In this document: piece by piece, positions 43,126 to 55,185 of the stretch
Numbering within the stretch: the first letter of the stretch is position 1
How the letters are laid out: each line of letters starts with the position of its first letter
Assembly (NCBI GenBank): GCA_963682025.1
Contig: OY821519.1
Location: 142,404,429-142,468,428, forward strand
Length of the DNA stretch: 64,000 nt
Origin: Cordilura impudica
Taxonomy: Eukaryota; Arthropoda; Insecta; Diptera; Scathophagidae
Reading direction: 5' to 3'
Position numbers and translations under genes: made by a program
Notes under the pieces: model-generated
What the model was told of the DNA's origin: nothing
Database searches by the model: none
The model's input: the letters and a program-made list of their open reading frames with translations, nothing else

Positions 43126-44003
43126 TCCATGCCCGCGTATTGCTAAAAAAGGGAACTAAAAATTTACCTTCAGTATTAATACATAGATTTCCAACTTCTA
43201 TACTCACTTTTGTGGAGTATTTTTTTTTTTTTCAAAACCTTAGTTTTAGAGAAAAAAATGTTATTATGTACTCTTTCATCATGCAATAATTAATTTTAAA
43301 ATGAAAATAATAGTATAAAAAAGAAGCCGCTTTGAAAAAACGCTATTTGCATTTTAAGAAATAAAAGCATTTTGATTTTTTTCAGTTTGCTGCTTTTAAA
43401 TTTCGACTCTCATGATGAAAAAATTAAATATAACTAAATGATCATAGGCAAGCTTGGGTATAATTGAATTTGAGATTAAACGAAAAAGAGAGTTCAGTGG
43501 ATGGCGATTTTCGGCATAGGTATTATTTGTCCAGAGAAGATTTATTAGTTATCGAAATTGAATTTAAGAAAGAAAGGAAGGAAAGGAATTTTTGTTAAAA
43601 AATATATTTTTTAAATTTATTTAATATATAAAAAATACTGTCGAACTAAAAATGTATTTTAATTTTAAAAATCGAAAAAGTACTACGCTCTTTCAACATT
43701 CAACAGCTTTTTTATGGCCAACAATCAGTACAACATTTGAAGTGCTGTTACTTTTTATTGTTTCTATTTATTTTCAATTAATAATATTTGTATGTTATTT
43801 ATCATTTTCATTATCATTAAACAATTTTTATATAATTTTTTTTTTTTTAGATTTTAACGTATTAGATTAGCAAAATATTCGAGTGCTCTGTTGTAAAATC
43901 CAGGATTAGATAAAATGTGGTATAAAACACAATAAAACTTGTGATGTTGTATTCGTTTAATATATTATGATGTTCTCCGGTTAATAACAAAACAATTAAA
44001 TTA
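43126..44003. other. AT-rich non-coding stretch
   Basis: No gene or recognised element. Confidence 0.55.
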
Positions 44004-44345
44004 ACGCGGTTTTCTTTTCTGTAAAAAAATGCGCATTTTACTTAAAATTTTTCCAAAAAAATTATTTTTATACATTCTAAATAAACTGCAAACATATTTT
44101 ATGCATTCGCATAAAGGTCTCAAGGTGTTACCCTAGTAAATTGCAAAAAATTGCAATAGGTTTACCCTATGACTTAAAAGGAGGCAATTATTCCAATTAC
44201 TTGTACTTTACGAGGATAACACATTCAGACCATTACACGAATGCATAAAATGTGGTTGAATTTTATTTAGAATATATAAAAAAATATACTTTTATTCTAA
44301 AGTGTAAATAAAATGAGAATTTTTATCGAGAAAGAAAACGGCATT
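44004..44345. mobile_element. Hairpin MITE, copy 2 (degenerate)
   Basis: Ends GCGGTTTTCTTTTCT and AAAGAAAACGGC. The interior shares AAGGTCTCAA and the ATGACTT block with 38049-38419, but the arms have diverged. Confidence 0.7.
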
Positions 44346-44415
44346 ATACTCAAACTATTTTTTGAACTGATTATTCGGTTAATAAAAAATGATTAATCGG
44401 TTAACCATATATAAC

Positions 44416-45564
44416 AATCACACTATGCAACAAATTGGAAAACATGTTTTCTTCTTGAATAACCACTATATTTTTTAACCGCTATAGTCACCAAACTGCA
44501 AAAATCATCATTATTTCAAATTTTATGGTAAGGTTTTTTTTTAAATTTTTTTTCTAAAATTTGAGATTTTTGAAAGGACTGCTCCATACATCTTAGAATA
44601 ATATAGAATAATAGTAGAATAATAGCATAATAAATAACGGGTTAATTTCCCAAAAAAAAAAAAAAAATTAAAGAGTAGGTAAAATCCCTAATATATCCGG
44701 TTCTGAAAGGGTTAAAGTTCAAAATATACATCGAAATAAGGCTAGTGGACCCATATTTCATTCAGTTGTAAATACCAACATTGTATAGATCGTTTTGAAA
44801 AATACTTAAGTACTTCAATAGGTTCATAAATGAATAATGGATTTCGAATTTTGAAATATCAAATAAAAGACACTCAAGTTAGCTTTACAATAATATATAT
44901 ATATATATTGCTGAAATCCGATATTAAATAACAAAGTTATATACAAACCAATGTTAAAGGGCCGCCGAAAAAAAATTATTTCTCCCAAATCACCCCGAAA
45001 ACCCCTAACCCCTCATAAGAAAAATCGGGGTGTCACCCCTAAACTAGACTAGTGACCAAATTTGCGATAAAAAATGTCAAAACTAGGTACTCTCACTTTA
45101 TCGGGAATAAATACGAATTTATAAATGGATTTTCATGAAATATAATTTATTTTATTAAGTACTAAAACTGGTAAGTATTTGTTGCTTTTTATTTTTTATG
45201 AATTTTTTTAATTCAAAAATTTTATAATTTTTTGAAAAAAAAAAAACAATTTTTTCACACTTGTGCCTCAATAATTCCCAAACTAATGGCTATATCAAAA
45301 AATGAGAAGAGGAAAACTTAAAGCTGGCATAATTTAAATTTTTTTTGATGTATTGCATAACAAAATCGAATAAGGCGTTCCAAAGTTACGGCAAGATGTA
45401 TGGAGCAGCCTTTTCAAAAATCTAAAATTTTAGAAAGAAATTTAAAAAAAACTTTACCATAAAATTTAAAATAATGATAATGTTTGCAGTTAGCTGACTG
45501 ACTATAGCGGATAAAATAATATAGTGGTTATGAAAGGAATTTTTGCTTGTTGCATAGTGTGATT
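44416..45564. mobile_element. 1.15-kb element with about 190-bp inverted arms
   Basis: Ends AATCACACTATGCAACAA and TTGTTGCATAGTGTGATT. The arms also share TATGGTAAGGTTTTTTTTAA-like and TGGAGCAGCC-like blocks. The middle (44880-45080) has a TATATA run and a C-rich segment. No transposase; class unknown. Confidence 0.75.
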
Positions 45565-45659
45565 CATGCTAATACCCCATTTAAACATATATAATAAAAT
45601 AATATAGATCTAATCAAATATAAATCGAGTTGCATCATTTTAAGTTCAAGACCCTTCCT

Positions 45660-46225
45660 AACGATAACTGAACCGAACCTTAATTGAAACTGAAATAAAA
45701 CTAAATTTCTAGTGAATTGAAACTGAACAGGAATCTACAATATTAATAGGCTAGGCGATTTTTTGTTACCGATGTTTTGTTCTACATTTTCGTCCCGATT
45801 TTGACCCAACGTATATTTTTTGAAAGGTATTTCTTTTTAGCAGATTTTAAAATTTTTTCCTTTATTTTGAGTAAATGGCATAAAGTTGCTACTAACACAT
45901 ACGTTAAATTATACATATGCTATGTGTGTGTTTATTAAATTTGTTAATGAGTTTGTTATCTTCATTCACAATAATAATAAACCAAAAAAGTGTTGGTTTG
46001 TGAATTGGCTAAGTTGAAAAATAAAGTTGTCTAGAAATTGCACTCGAATTTCGAGAGCTGGAATCTGCTAGTTGAAATTAAACTGCTAAAACGGAAATGA
46101 AAATAAAATAATAGTGAATTTAAACTGAACTGACTGAAACTGAAACTGAAACAAAATGACACTGAAATTGAACAAAACGAAACTGAACTAAAAATACTAA
46201 TTATGGATTTAATTTAACCCATTTC
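45660..46225. repeat. CTGAAACT minisatellite, distal block
   Basis: The same words as 24550-27913, including ATTATGGATTTAATTT near 46200. Split by Helitron copy 4 (45734-46071). Confidence 0.75.
45734..46071 (+). mobile_element. Helitron family 1, copy 4
   Basis: TCTACAATATTAATAGGC start, CTAG end (46068-46071), between A and T in satellite sequence. Confidence 0.9.
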
Positions 46226-46784
46226 TTGCCACGACTTGAAACAATCTTAGACTAAGTGGTCAGGCGCACTAATCATATAAAAGGGTACAAAAAATTCGGC
46301 TTATACTTAAACAAGTGTTTTGTTGTTTTATTTTTTTTTTTTTGTCGGTAAACTACTGTTATACTTCACTGTTTTGTATATCATTCACTACGCGTACTAC
46401 TACCCCAATAATCACTAATTAGGCAAAAGCAAAAATGTAAATAAATACTCGTATTAGCAAGATATGAACATGGAAAATGTGAAGGGTACTAAAAATCGAA
46501 AAATAAAACAAACAACAAATCATATAGTACAACAACCATACCATTTACAATATTACAATTATATTTCTTAGTTTCGTGAATTAATTTTAGTTCATTCTTA
46601 TGTAGTTTAAAATTTTGAAATGCGATTGTTGGAAACGGTGTATTATAGTTAACTTTTGTAAATAACTAGAATTATTTTTTTTTTCAATGTACATACATAC
46701 ATTCCTGTTATAGGGCCATAATGTTTACTAAGCCTTCTTAATGTTAAATTGTCACAAAAAGCTTAAAACCATAGTGTCTATATA
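46226..46784. other. AT-rich non-coding stretch
   Basis: No supported feature. Confidence 0.55.
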
Positions 46785-47759
46785 TACAGTGACTCATAGT
46801 TGAAATGGAACATATTTTGTAATTTTTGTTGCTAATAATTTTTTAAAATATTTGCCAAATTTACATTCTTTTAAAGTTGGCTTAATTGATGATAAAAAAG
46901 ATTAAAAAAAAATTAAATCTGTTGTACTAAAATAAACAACTGGGAATTCTTAAGTGGGCCAATTCAAAAAATTACTCAAATAAATATAAATTTTATGTTT
47001 GTTTGAATTAAATTGGAAATTAAAATTGTTGCCTGTAATATATTCTAAGTTCAGTCTTCTTCGTTTTACTCATTAAATCAGTGACCGAAAATAACCCTTA
47101 CTAAGAAAATTATAAAGAAGTAAATTTTGGAGAACTGATTCAAATATGCAATATTGACCCTTTTAAACTAGAATTTTAGAAAAACATAAATAAAAAATAA
47201 TTTTCATATTTGCTAAAAAAAAAATGGAACTAAAATCCCGAAAATCCCGTAAAGTTTAATGAAAGATGCTACTTTCGAAGAGAAACTGACAGAAAGGAAG
47301 AAAAACCAGAAATATTATAGAAATATAAAAAACCATGTTCTATTTCACTAAACTAAAAAAAAACATTCTTTCTATCAAGTTATACAAAAATCATAAAATT
47401 TGTAAGGCAGCCTCTCCCTAAGGAGGGGATAGGTCCAAAAAGAAAAATTATTCATCTCGAAAAAGTAATAGGGGTCGGTCATTATATTAACCCTCCCCGA
47501 CTCTCCCTATTGATTAAAAGAAGGGGGTTAGGACTTGGCCCCCTTCCTCCGTGTAGCGCAAAAACCTGACATGACTCGAAGAAACTGACCAGATTCAGAT
47601 TCAGTGACTTTTTGATGTCACTTAAAACCTTCATGAAACCCTACGGGATTTTAATATATTTTTTTAAACTGTTGTACAGTGTAATTGTTGTATTTAAGAA
47701 ATACATATTAAAAAGATCCTATGGAATATTTAGTTCGCATACCACAATTGACATTAGAA

Positions 47760-48040
47760 ATTTAGTAAGAGTTCTAAAATATTTTTCATACTCCAAAAAT
47801 CCGTCCAAAAATGGAATAGAGCTCCCATATATTGGTAGGGGCTTCACAGTCTATTTTGAAAATTCTGGACCGTGTGCAAAGGAGAGCGTTGGTGCTTATC
47901 AATGACAATAGGATAACCAACACATTGGAGCATCGCCGGAATGTTTGTTGTGTTACACTGTTTTGCTGATCCCTTTTGTCTAGTGGATCGCAAAACGCTT
48001 TACCGCGAAAATTCGTTCATTAGCCGTATGCAAGACCTTA
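47760..48040 (+). pseudogene. CR1-like LINE C-terminal scrap
   Basis: Shifting frames read RPKME, SHILVGASQSILKILDRVQ, RRALVLINDNRI and LEHRRNVCCVTLF, the same region as the LINE at 15742-15437 on the other strand. It is strongly decayed. Confidence 0.7.
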
Positions 48041-48620
48041 GCAACGTTGTATTATTAATGTAATTGTGCAAACCAAAAGTGGAAACCATTGGAAGTGGCA
48101 CCTTCCATACAAGGTAAATAAAAAAGCTGGAGTTCTATGCTGGCACAAGTATTGAAACCTTGTGTAACAACGCACGATGTGATTTTTAGTATTAAATAAT
48201 TTTAAAAATAACATTCCTTTCACCAGGACTAGTTAATATATAATTGTCTATGCATAGACAATTACCAATTTTCAATACAGCTGAACGTTTATGAACAAAT
48301 TTAAAAAATGCGGAAGCTATCCCCAATCGATTGAAATTGGTCATTGGACAAACGTGATTCTCAAAATGCAACTAAATAAAAAAAAAATACTGAATTTTTT
48401 ATGTAAATCTAGTTGGCCAATTTCATTGTTACAATACCATTATCTTACCCTCTTCCCTAGATGAACTGCTCTTACATTTAATTAATATCAATAATGTGAA
48501 TAAAAGAAAAAAATTATAAAAAAACACTTTTATCCTCGCAACGAAAGGAAAAATAATATATTAATTTAATGAATTTTCACAACCTACAAAGGGCTTCGTA
48601 GGATTAGAATTAAGTTAAAA

Positions 48621-48858
48621 CTAGCAGAGTTCAGCCTTCGAAATTAGAGTACAAATTCTAAGAAATTTTATTCAATTTATTTCTTTCAATGTAGCTTTAA
48701 TCTACTTAATTCATTAAAATTCTTTCATTATAAATATTTGTTGAATATACGAAATAAGAGCCTAAAGGTATTTGAACCACCTTGTATGCCACCTAACGCT
48801 ATGCTAATTTTAGGCAATTCGCAATTAAACACAGGGCGTGTGATATGCAATTATTATA
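48621..48858 (-). mobile_element. Helitron family 2, minus-strand copy abutting family 1
   Basis: CTAG end at 48621-48624 and the interior CTAATTTTAGGCAATTCGCAA. It runs directly into the end of the next Helitron at 48860. Confidence 0.75.
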
Positions 48859-48859
48859 A

Positions 48860-49226
48860 CTAGCAGATTCCAGCGCTCGAAATTCGAGTGCAATTTCTAG
48901 ACAATTTTATTTCTCAACTTAGCCAATTCACAAACCAACACTTTTTTGGTTTAATATTATTGTGAGTGAAGATAACAAACTCATTAACAAACACATTAAC
49001 AAATTTAATAAACACAAACAGTGCATACGTATAATTTTATGTATGTATTAGTAGCAACTTTAAATGCATTTTACTCAAAATAAAGGAAAAATTAAAACAT
49101 CTGTAAATCTGGTGAACAGCTAAAAAGAAATGCCTTTCAAATAATATACATTTGGTCCAAATCGTGATAAAACGGTAGAACAAAACATCGGTAACAAGAA
49201 ATAACCTAGCCTATTAATATTATAGA
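48860..49226 (-). mobile_element. Helitron family 1, copy 5 (minus strand)
   Basis: Minus-strand start TCTATAATATTAATAGGC (49226) and CTAG end (48863-48860), flanks A and T. Confidence 0.9.
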
Positions 49227-49264
49227 TGACATTCGATTGCGTTATTGTCGTTATTGGTTTATGT

Positions 49265-49515
49265 CCAAAATTATTTTTGAATTAAACACATGAATTTCAT
49301 ATACAATTTTCGCAAACACATTAACAAATTCAATAAACACACACACAGTAATGTATAATTTTATTATATGAACATTACTCCCAAAAAATTTTCCAGATGG
49401 TGCAAAGCTGTAAATCTGGGGGACAGCTAAAAAGACATACCTTTCAATTGAGGGACGTTTGGCAAAATAGGATTAAAACTAACAAAGTTAGACCGGTCAC
49501 CTATTAACATCATAG
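49265..49515 (-). mobile_element. Diverged Helitron family 1, 5-prime part
   Basis: Minus-strand match to the first two thirds of family 1 (ATGATGTTAATAGGTGACCG start), lacking the 3-prime end. Confidence 0.6.
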
Positions 49516-49654
49516 TTGTATATAAATTTCTTTTAATAAAATTTGAAAATTTGAAAAAAAATTGTGTGAACGTTAGAAATTGTTATGTGAAAGATATATT
49601 TTTAAATTCAATAACAATTTCAAAGGCGGGCAATTTTCACTGTGACTCACTGTA

Positions 49655-50425
49655 CGTACTTATTTTTGAGCTACATACGTAAATCGTAAAATCATTCATT
49701 CACCTTATTCGTTTGCTAAAGCCAAACAAACCGACACATCAAAGAGGAGTTAGTACTTTTTGAAATATTTAACAAATGTGTACAAATACGAAGAAAAGCC
49801 ATGTTCCAGTTAATGAATTTTAACAATCCTCTCATACTAATGTACGCGTAACTCTTTATTTGTGTTTGCATTGGTTGGGTTTTGTATTCAATCATAATAA
49901 TTATATTTTCTATTATTATTATTTATTATTAAATTGTTTTGCAAAATGTAATAAAATAATGTTTTCAACAACAAAAGAAGAAAACAAAAAAAAACCGGTT
50001 GGTATTCATATGTGATTAATAACTATTGTTTTATTTCCGGACATGATATGCTAATTTTAATCTGATTGTAATTTATATAATTTTCTCTATATCCAGCAGT
50101 ATGGGCAATGACGCAAAATTTTCTAGTAAAAGTTTGGTAAAACGGTACAAACATTTTAATTTTTAATAAAAATTAAGATAAAAAAAACCAAATTTAAGTT
50201 AGTTACACCTTACTAAACTTTTATAGTTCCTGACATTTGAAGGCTTGAAAAAGTGAAAAATAAAAACATTAAGAAATCACTGAAATTGTCTAGAATAATT
50301 GCGCTTATTTTCAAAACGAGTTAACCTAGAAACTCAATCGAAGTCTTGTTTAAAAGGTAATGAAAAAAAAAATTAATGCAGCAAAACTATATTTGAGAAA
50401 AGTTAAAGGTTATTATGATATGAAC
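49655..50425. other. AT-rich non-coding stretch
   Basis: No supported feature. Confidence 0.55.
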
Positions 50426-50499
50426 TACGAGGGCAATTCCAAAACAACTCGACCGGAAAAAACATATCAAATTTGGGAAAAATTTTTCTTCATTTCCTA

Positions 50500-51470
50500 A
50501 AATAACCTGCTTTTAGCTCAATACACTTTTACCAGCGATAGTCAATAGCTTCGATACCCTGTTTACAGAAAGAACTATCTAGCTCCTTAAAATAGCCATC
50601 AACCGCAGACTACATCTCTTCATTGTTGGCAAATCCTTTTCCGTCGAGCAGTTTTTTCAAGTTTGGAAATAGGGATTAATTCGAGGGAGCTAAATCTAGC
50701 GAATAAGGCGTGTGATTGAAAAATTCTAACTTTAATTCGTGGATTTTGGCCATCACAATAGTGGATGTGTGAAACTGCACTGCGGCTTTTTTTTTACGTA
50801 ATTTCATCACTTAATGCTGAAATAAGTTAGCATAATACTCGCCGTTGATTTTCAATCCTTTTTTAATATACGCGCATCTCACAAAAAACAAACCGCCATA
50901 ACCTTGCCTGCAGATGAAACTGTCTTCGCCTTCTTTAGTCACGATTTCAGTACACTGTTGTGACCGTTTTTCTTTTTCTCAGACGAGAAGTGGTGGACCA
51001 ATTTATCATCCATTAAATGCAAAAACTCGGCTTGATTGCGGTGAAACATCGCCAAATTTTCCACTGAAACATCTTCATTACGCTGTTTTTGTTCTACTTG
51101 TATTGTGAGAAAACTCGTCACCCATCTTGTGGACAGCTTTCTCATCTCCAAATTTTTGAAATGGCTATCAGCTAGCTCACGCACCTTCAGCCGACGATCA
51201 TCCAATATCAATACCGTTTCTGGCGTGGCCACCTCAATTGGTCGATCACTACAGTGTTCATCTTGACAGCTCGTACGGCTTCTTTTATTCTCTCGCACCC
51301 AATATTTTATTGTCGAAAACGAATGAGCAGATTCTTTCAGAAAAAAGTTTAGGTCGACTTTGATATTGGTAGGACTGACACCTTTCAAAAGAAAGTATTA
51401 AATTACATACCAAATAAGTGGCGCCAAGAAACTTAAAACATATGTTGTATAGGTTACCAATTTTTACCAT
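50500..51470 (-). pseudogene. Mariner transposase pseudogene
   Basis: Minus strand: 51388-50939 reads HSFSTIKYWVRENKRSRTSC, RPIEVATPETVLILDDRRLK, VRELADSHFKNLEMRKLSTR and FHRNQAEFLHLMDDKLVHHF, the DNA-binding and first catalytic (MDDK in place of DETW) regions of mariner. Below 50939, broken frames retain KINGEYYANL, and a degraded HPLL...RLIR stretch in place of HPPYSPDLAP. At least three frameshifts and the loss of the conserved ETW step show it is dead. The Helitron array sits just upstream of the coding start. Confidence 0.8.
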
Positions 51471-51474
51471 AGTA

Positions 51475-51817
51475 TCTATAATATTAATAGGCTAGGCGAT
51501 TTTTTGTTACCAATTTTTTGTTCTACCGTTTTATCCCGCTTTTGACCAAAGTTGTATTATCTGAAAGATATTTCTTTTAAGCTGTTCACCAGATTTAAAG
51601 CTTTTTAATTTTTTTTTTCTTTATTTTGAGTAAATTGCATTTAAACATGCATAAAATTATACATATGCTATGTGTGTTTTTATTAAATTTGTTAACGTGT
51701 TTGTTAATATCATCTTCGTTCACAATATTAATAAACCAAAAGTGTTGGTCTGTGAATTGGCTAAGTTGAAAGTTGCCTAGAAATTGCACTCGAATTTCGA
51801 GCGCTGGAATCTACTAG
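51475..51817 (+). mobile_element. Helitron family 1, tandem unit 1 of 4
   Basis: TCTATAATATTAATAGGC to CTAG. Left flank A; right neighbour is unit 2 with no spacer. Confidence 0.92.
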
Positions 51818-52171
51818 ACAATAATATTAATAGGCTAGGTGATTTTTTGTTACCGATGTTTTGTTCTACCGTTTTATCCTGATTTTGACCAAACGTATAT
51901 TATTTGAAAGGTATTTCTTTTAAGCCGATTTGCAGATTTACAGATTTGTATTTTTTTTCTTTATTTTGAGTAAATTGCATTTAAAGTTGCTACTAACACA
52001 TGCATAAAATTATACATATGCTATATGTGTGTTCATTAAATTTGTTAATGTGTTTGTTAATGTCACCTTCATTCACAATAATAATAAACCAAAAAAGTGT
52101 TGGTTTGTGAATTGGCTAGGTTGAAAGTTGCCTAGAAATTGCACTCGATTTCGAGCGCTGGAATCTACTAG
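51818..52171 (+). mobile_element. Helitron family 1, tandem unit 2 of 4
   Basis: Starts ACAATAATATTAATAGGC, a slightly altered end, and runs to CTAG. Confidence 0.9.
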
Positions 52172-52533
52172 TCTATAATATTAATAGGCTAGGCGATTTT
52201 TTGTTACCGATGGTTTTTTCTACCGTTTTATCCTGATTTTGACCAAACATATATTATTTGAAAGGTATTTCTTTTTAGCTGTTCACCAGATTTATAGATT
52301 TTTAATATTTATTGTTTATTTTGAGTAAATTGCATTTAAATTTGCTACTAACACATACATAAAATTATACATAAGCTATGTGTGTATTTATTAAATTTCT
52401 TAATGTGTTTGTTAATGAGTTTGTTATCTTCATTCACAGTAATAAAAAACCAAAAAAGTGTTGGTTTGTGAATTGGCTAAGTTGAAGGTTGCCTAGAAAT
52501 TGCACTCGAATCTTGAGCGCTGGAATCTACTAG
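52172..52533 (+). mobile_element. Helitron family 1, tandem unit 3 of 4
   Basis: The perfect join CTACTAG|TCTATAATA with unit 2. Confidence 0.92.
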
Positions 52534-52888
52534 TCTATAATATTAATAGGCTAGGCGATTTTTTGTTACCGATGTATTGTTCTACCGTTTTATCCCGATT
52601 TTGACCAAACGTATATTATTTGAAAGGTATTTCTTTTTAGTTGTTCACCAGATTTACAGATTTTTAATATTTTTCCTTTATTCTGAGTAAATTCCATTTA
52701 AAGTTGCTACTAACACATACATAAAATTATAAAATTATACATATGTGTTTATTAAATTTGGTAACGAGTTTGTTTTCTTAATTCACAATAATAATAAACC
52801 AAAGTAGTGTTGGTTTGTGAATTGGCTAAGTTGAAAAATAAAATTGCCTAGAAATTGCACTCGAATTTCGAGCGCTGGAATCTGCTAG
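52534..52888 (+). mobile_element. Helitron family 1, tandem unit 4 of 4
   Basis: The perfect join CTACTAG|TCTATAATA with unit 3, ends CTGCTAG followed by T, which continues the mariner sequence. Confidence 0.92.
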
Positions 52889-53468
52889 TTTTTTAAAAAA
52901 CTACTGCCGCCATCTATACATCATGTCGGGTTGTTCTGGGACCGCCCTTGTAAATATTTTAAATAGCGGTATTTTAAAAATTTTAATTTAAATAATATGT
53001 CTCTCCTTATTTTTTTAATTAATTATTAATTATTGTTAATTATGTTATTAAGCTTAAACGTCGTTGTAAAAAATATAGCCATTATAATTTAAAATCTAGC
53101 CATTTCTGTCCTTAAGTGTTGACAACCTTTGTTATAATATTGTGTTTAGAACACGGGTGCAGGGTATCAAAGAATCGGCACAGCCGAATTTCGTACTTGT
53201 TAATAGAAACAAATACTCTTGATAACATTTGTTAAATGGAAAAATTAAAATAGATGTTGGCAAGCCACAAGCTATTTTTTTTTCTACAACAACAAGTTCT
53301 TGTAACCTCCCCAGAACATATTTATCTTTAAATGGTATAGATATTCCCTGGTCTAACAATGTTAAATATTTGAGTATTTTCTAGACCTATGTTGTTTTAC
53401 ATTTAATGAACATACCAAATATATAATCAAACAAGTAAGATAATTATACTCGGTCTAGATACTATACG

Positions 53469-54217
53469 ATACCCTATACCATGGTTTAGAGACACTATCT
53501 ATTCGGTCCAACTAATTGAATATAGAAAATAAGCATAATCCAAACTTGAATGGCATTGTTATTAATTTTTTTGACTGCAGATATGGAAAAGTTTATATCG
53601 GGTGCTATATTTATATGGGGACTAGGTCGAAAAATGGACCGATCCTGACCACATTTGGTAAAGTCACTTATATTTTGAAAAAATATATACAAACCAAATT
53701 TGGAAAACATCTGTGCAATATTTTTGTTTTTTGATAGATTTAAGTGAAGATCGAGAAGCAATTCTATATGGGGACTATGACTAAGAATTGTCTTATAGGG
53801 ATTATTTTTGAACTATCGATTAATGGATATAATAAACACACACAGCCAATTTGACTGAGATCTATATGATAATTTGGATCTTATGGCAATTTATGTCGAT
53901 TTCATAGGGGCCATTTGTATGGGGACTAGGTCTGAACATGGACCTAATTTCACCAATTTCATTCTTTGGCCGATAAAAGCTTATATACCAAATTTCATTA
54001 AAATATATTCATATTTGCGACCTGTAGTTTGATTACAAGGTATACATGGACACACAGACGGACGGACGGACATCGCTAAATCGACTCAGAAAGTGATTCT
54101 GAAAGTGATTCTGAGTCGATCGGTATAATAAATGATGGGTCTAGGTCAAATATTTTTGGAAGTTACAAACAGCAGCACAAAGTCATTATACCCAAACCAC
54201 ATAGTGGTATAGGGTAT
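53469..54217. repeat. Full-length interspersed repeat with ATACCCTATACC ends
   Basis: 749 bp, ends ATACCCTATACCA and TGGTATAGGGTAT as inverted termini. Contains the CGGACGGACGGACATCGC core and an internal partial hairpin, ATCGACTCAGAA...TTCTGAGTCGAT, with AAGTGATTCTG doubled. Other copies at 10490-11667 and 19150. No protein. Confidence 0.8.
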
Positions 54218-54279
54218 AAAAATTTAATATTATTAATTTTATTAAAAAATATTCTAGCCTGAGGTCTCTGGTTTTAATA

Positions 54280-54500
54280 TTATTATTAAAATGTTATATC
54301 CCCTAATAATAAGAAAATCTGCAATAAAGCAACAACTGTCAAGACAATTTTTGAGACTATTACTCTATATGGATGTCCAGTTTGGGGAACATGTGCAACA
54401 ATACACATGTTAAGAAAGTCCAAATCAGTCAGGAAAAGCTTTTCAAAATGGTTATGAACTTGCCTTGGCACTTTTTCCCCAGTCTTGGGCACATTTGTAG
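54280..54500 (+). pseudogene. LINE ORF2 C-terminal scrap
   Basis: Reads SPNNKKICNKA, TLYGCPVWGTCATIHMLRKS, then in another frame KMVMNLPWHFFPSLG. The YGCPVWG and NLPWH words are typical of the region after the reverse transcriptase in jockey/I-group LINEs. Confidence 0.6.
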
Positions 54501-55185
54501 CTATATATTAGGAGAAAAAAGTGTAAAACAAACTAGCCGAAAAAAATGTAACTAGTCCCTCAAAATTACGAAAATGTCGAAAATTTTTCATTCACAAAGA
54601 TTTTCTTTTTTTAAACTTTATTTCCATCATCTTTAACATTGGGCGCATAATCGTAATCTTGCAAATTGGATGGCAAGGGAAAAACACTTTCGAGTGCCCA
54701 AGCGGCGTGAAATTTTCACTTCATCGAAATATTGCGTATATACAAAGTTAAATGCCGGAGTTAACAAATTTGTTCGCTCCTTCTTTCAACTTATTATTTT
54801 CTATATTGAATTTTTGCTGTTCAATTGTTATTCATTCAAAACAATGTGTTATTGTCTCGTCACATTAATGACGGCATGCGGCTGCATGGCATTTGTATTG
54901 ACTGTTAGGGTTAGTTCAAGCTTTATATGCACTTGTAATAGTGCCATCTATGGGAAAATAATTGCACATATTTGATAAACTAAAATCTCGAATTTTCGAT
55001 GTTATATGCAGTTGGAAAATGTGAAAAAATAATTTTCCAGTATTATAATGTTCTGAAGAATTATGAATTATATTATAAAATGGTGAAAACGGTTAAATTT
55101 TGAGGAACTAGATACAGTTTTTCGGCTACAGTCTATAGCAGTAGCCATAAAACCCGAAAAGCAGCTAAACTAGTTTCGATAAGTG
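54501..55185. other. Non-coding stretch with one unassigned frame
   Basis: A 101-codon plus-strand frame at 54670-54975 has hydrophobic spans but no recognised family and is probably chance. Confidence 0.4.

Larger units (their letters stand above)
46787..49652. mobile_element. Large Tc1-like element, filled with later insertions
   Basis: Ends CAGTGACTCATAGTTGAAA (46787) and the complement of CAGTGAGTCACAGTGAAAA (ending 49652), with TA on both sides. No transposase recognised; the interior holds a LINE scrap and Helitrons. Confidence 0.65.
50428..52950 (-). mobile_element. Mariner element carrying a tandem Helitron array
   Basis: Ends CGAGGGCAATTCCAAAACAA (50428) and the complement of CAAGGGCGGTCCCAGAACAA (ending 52950), with TA on both flanks. 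The Helitron array occupies 51475-52888; without it the mariner is about 1.1 kb. Confidence 0.88.
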
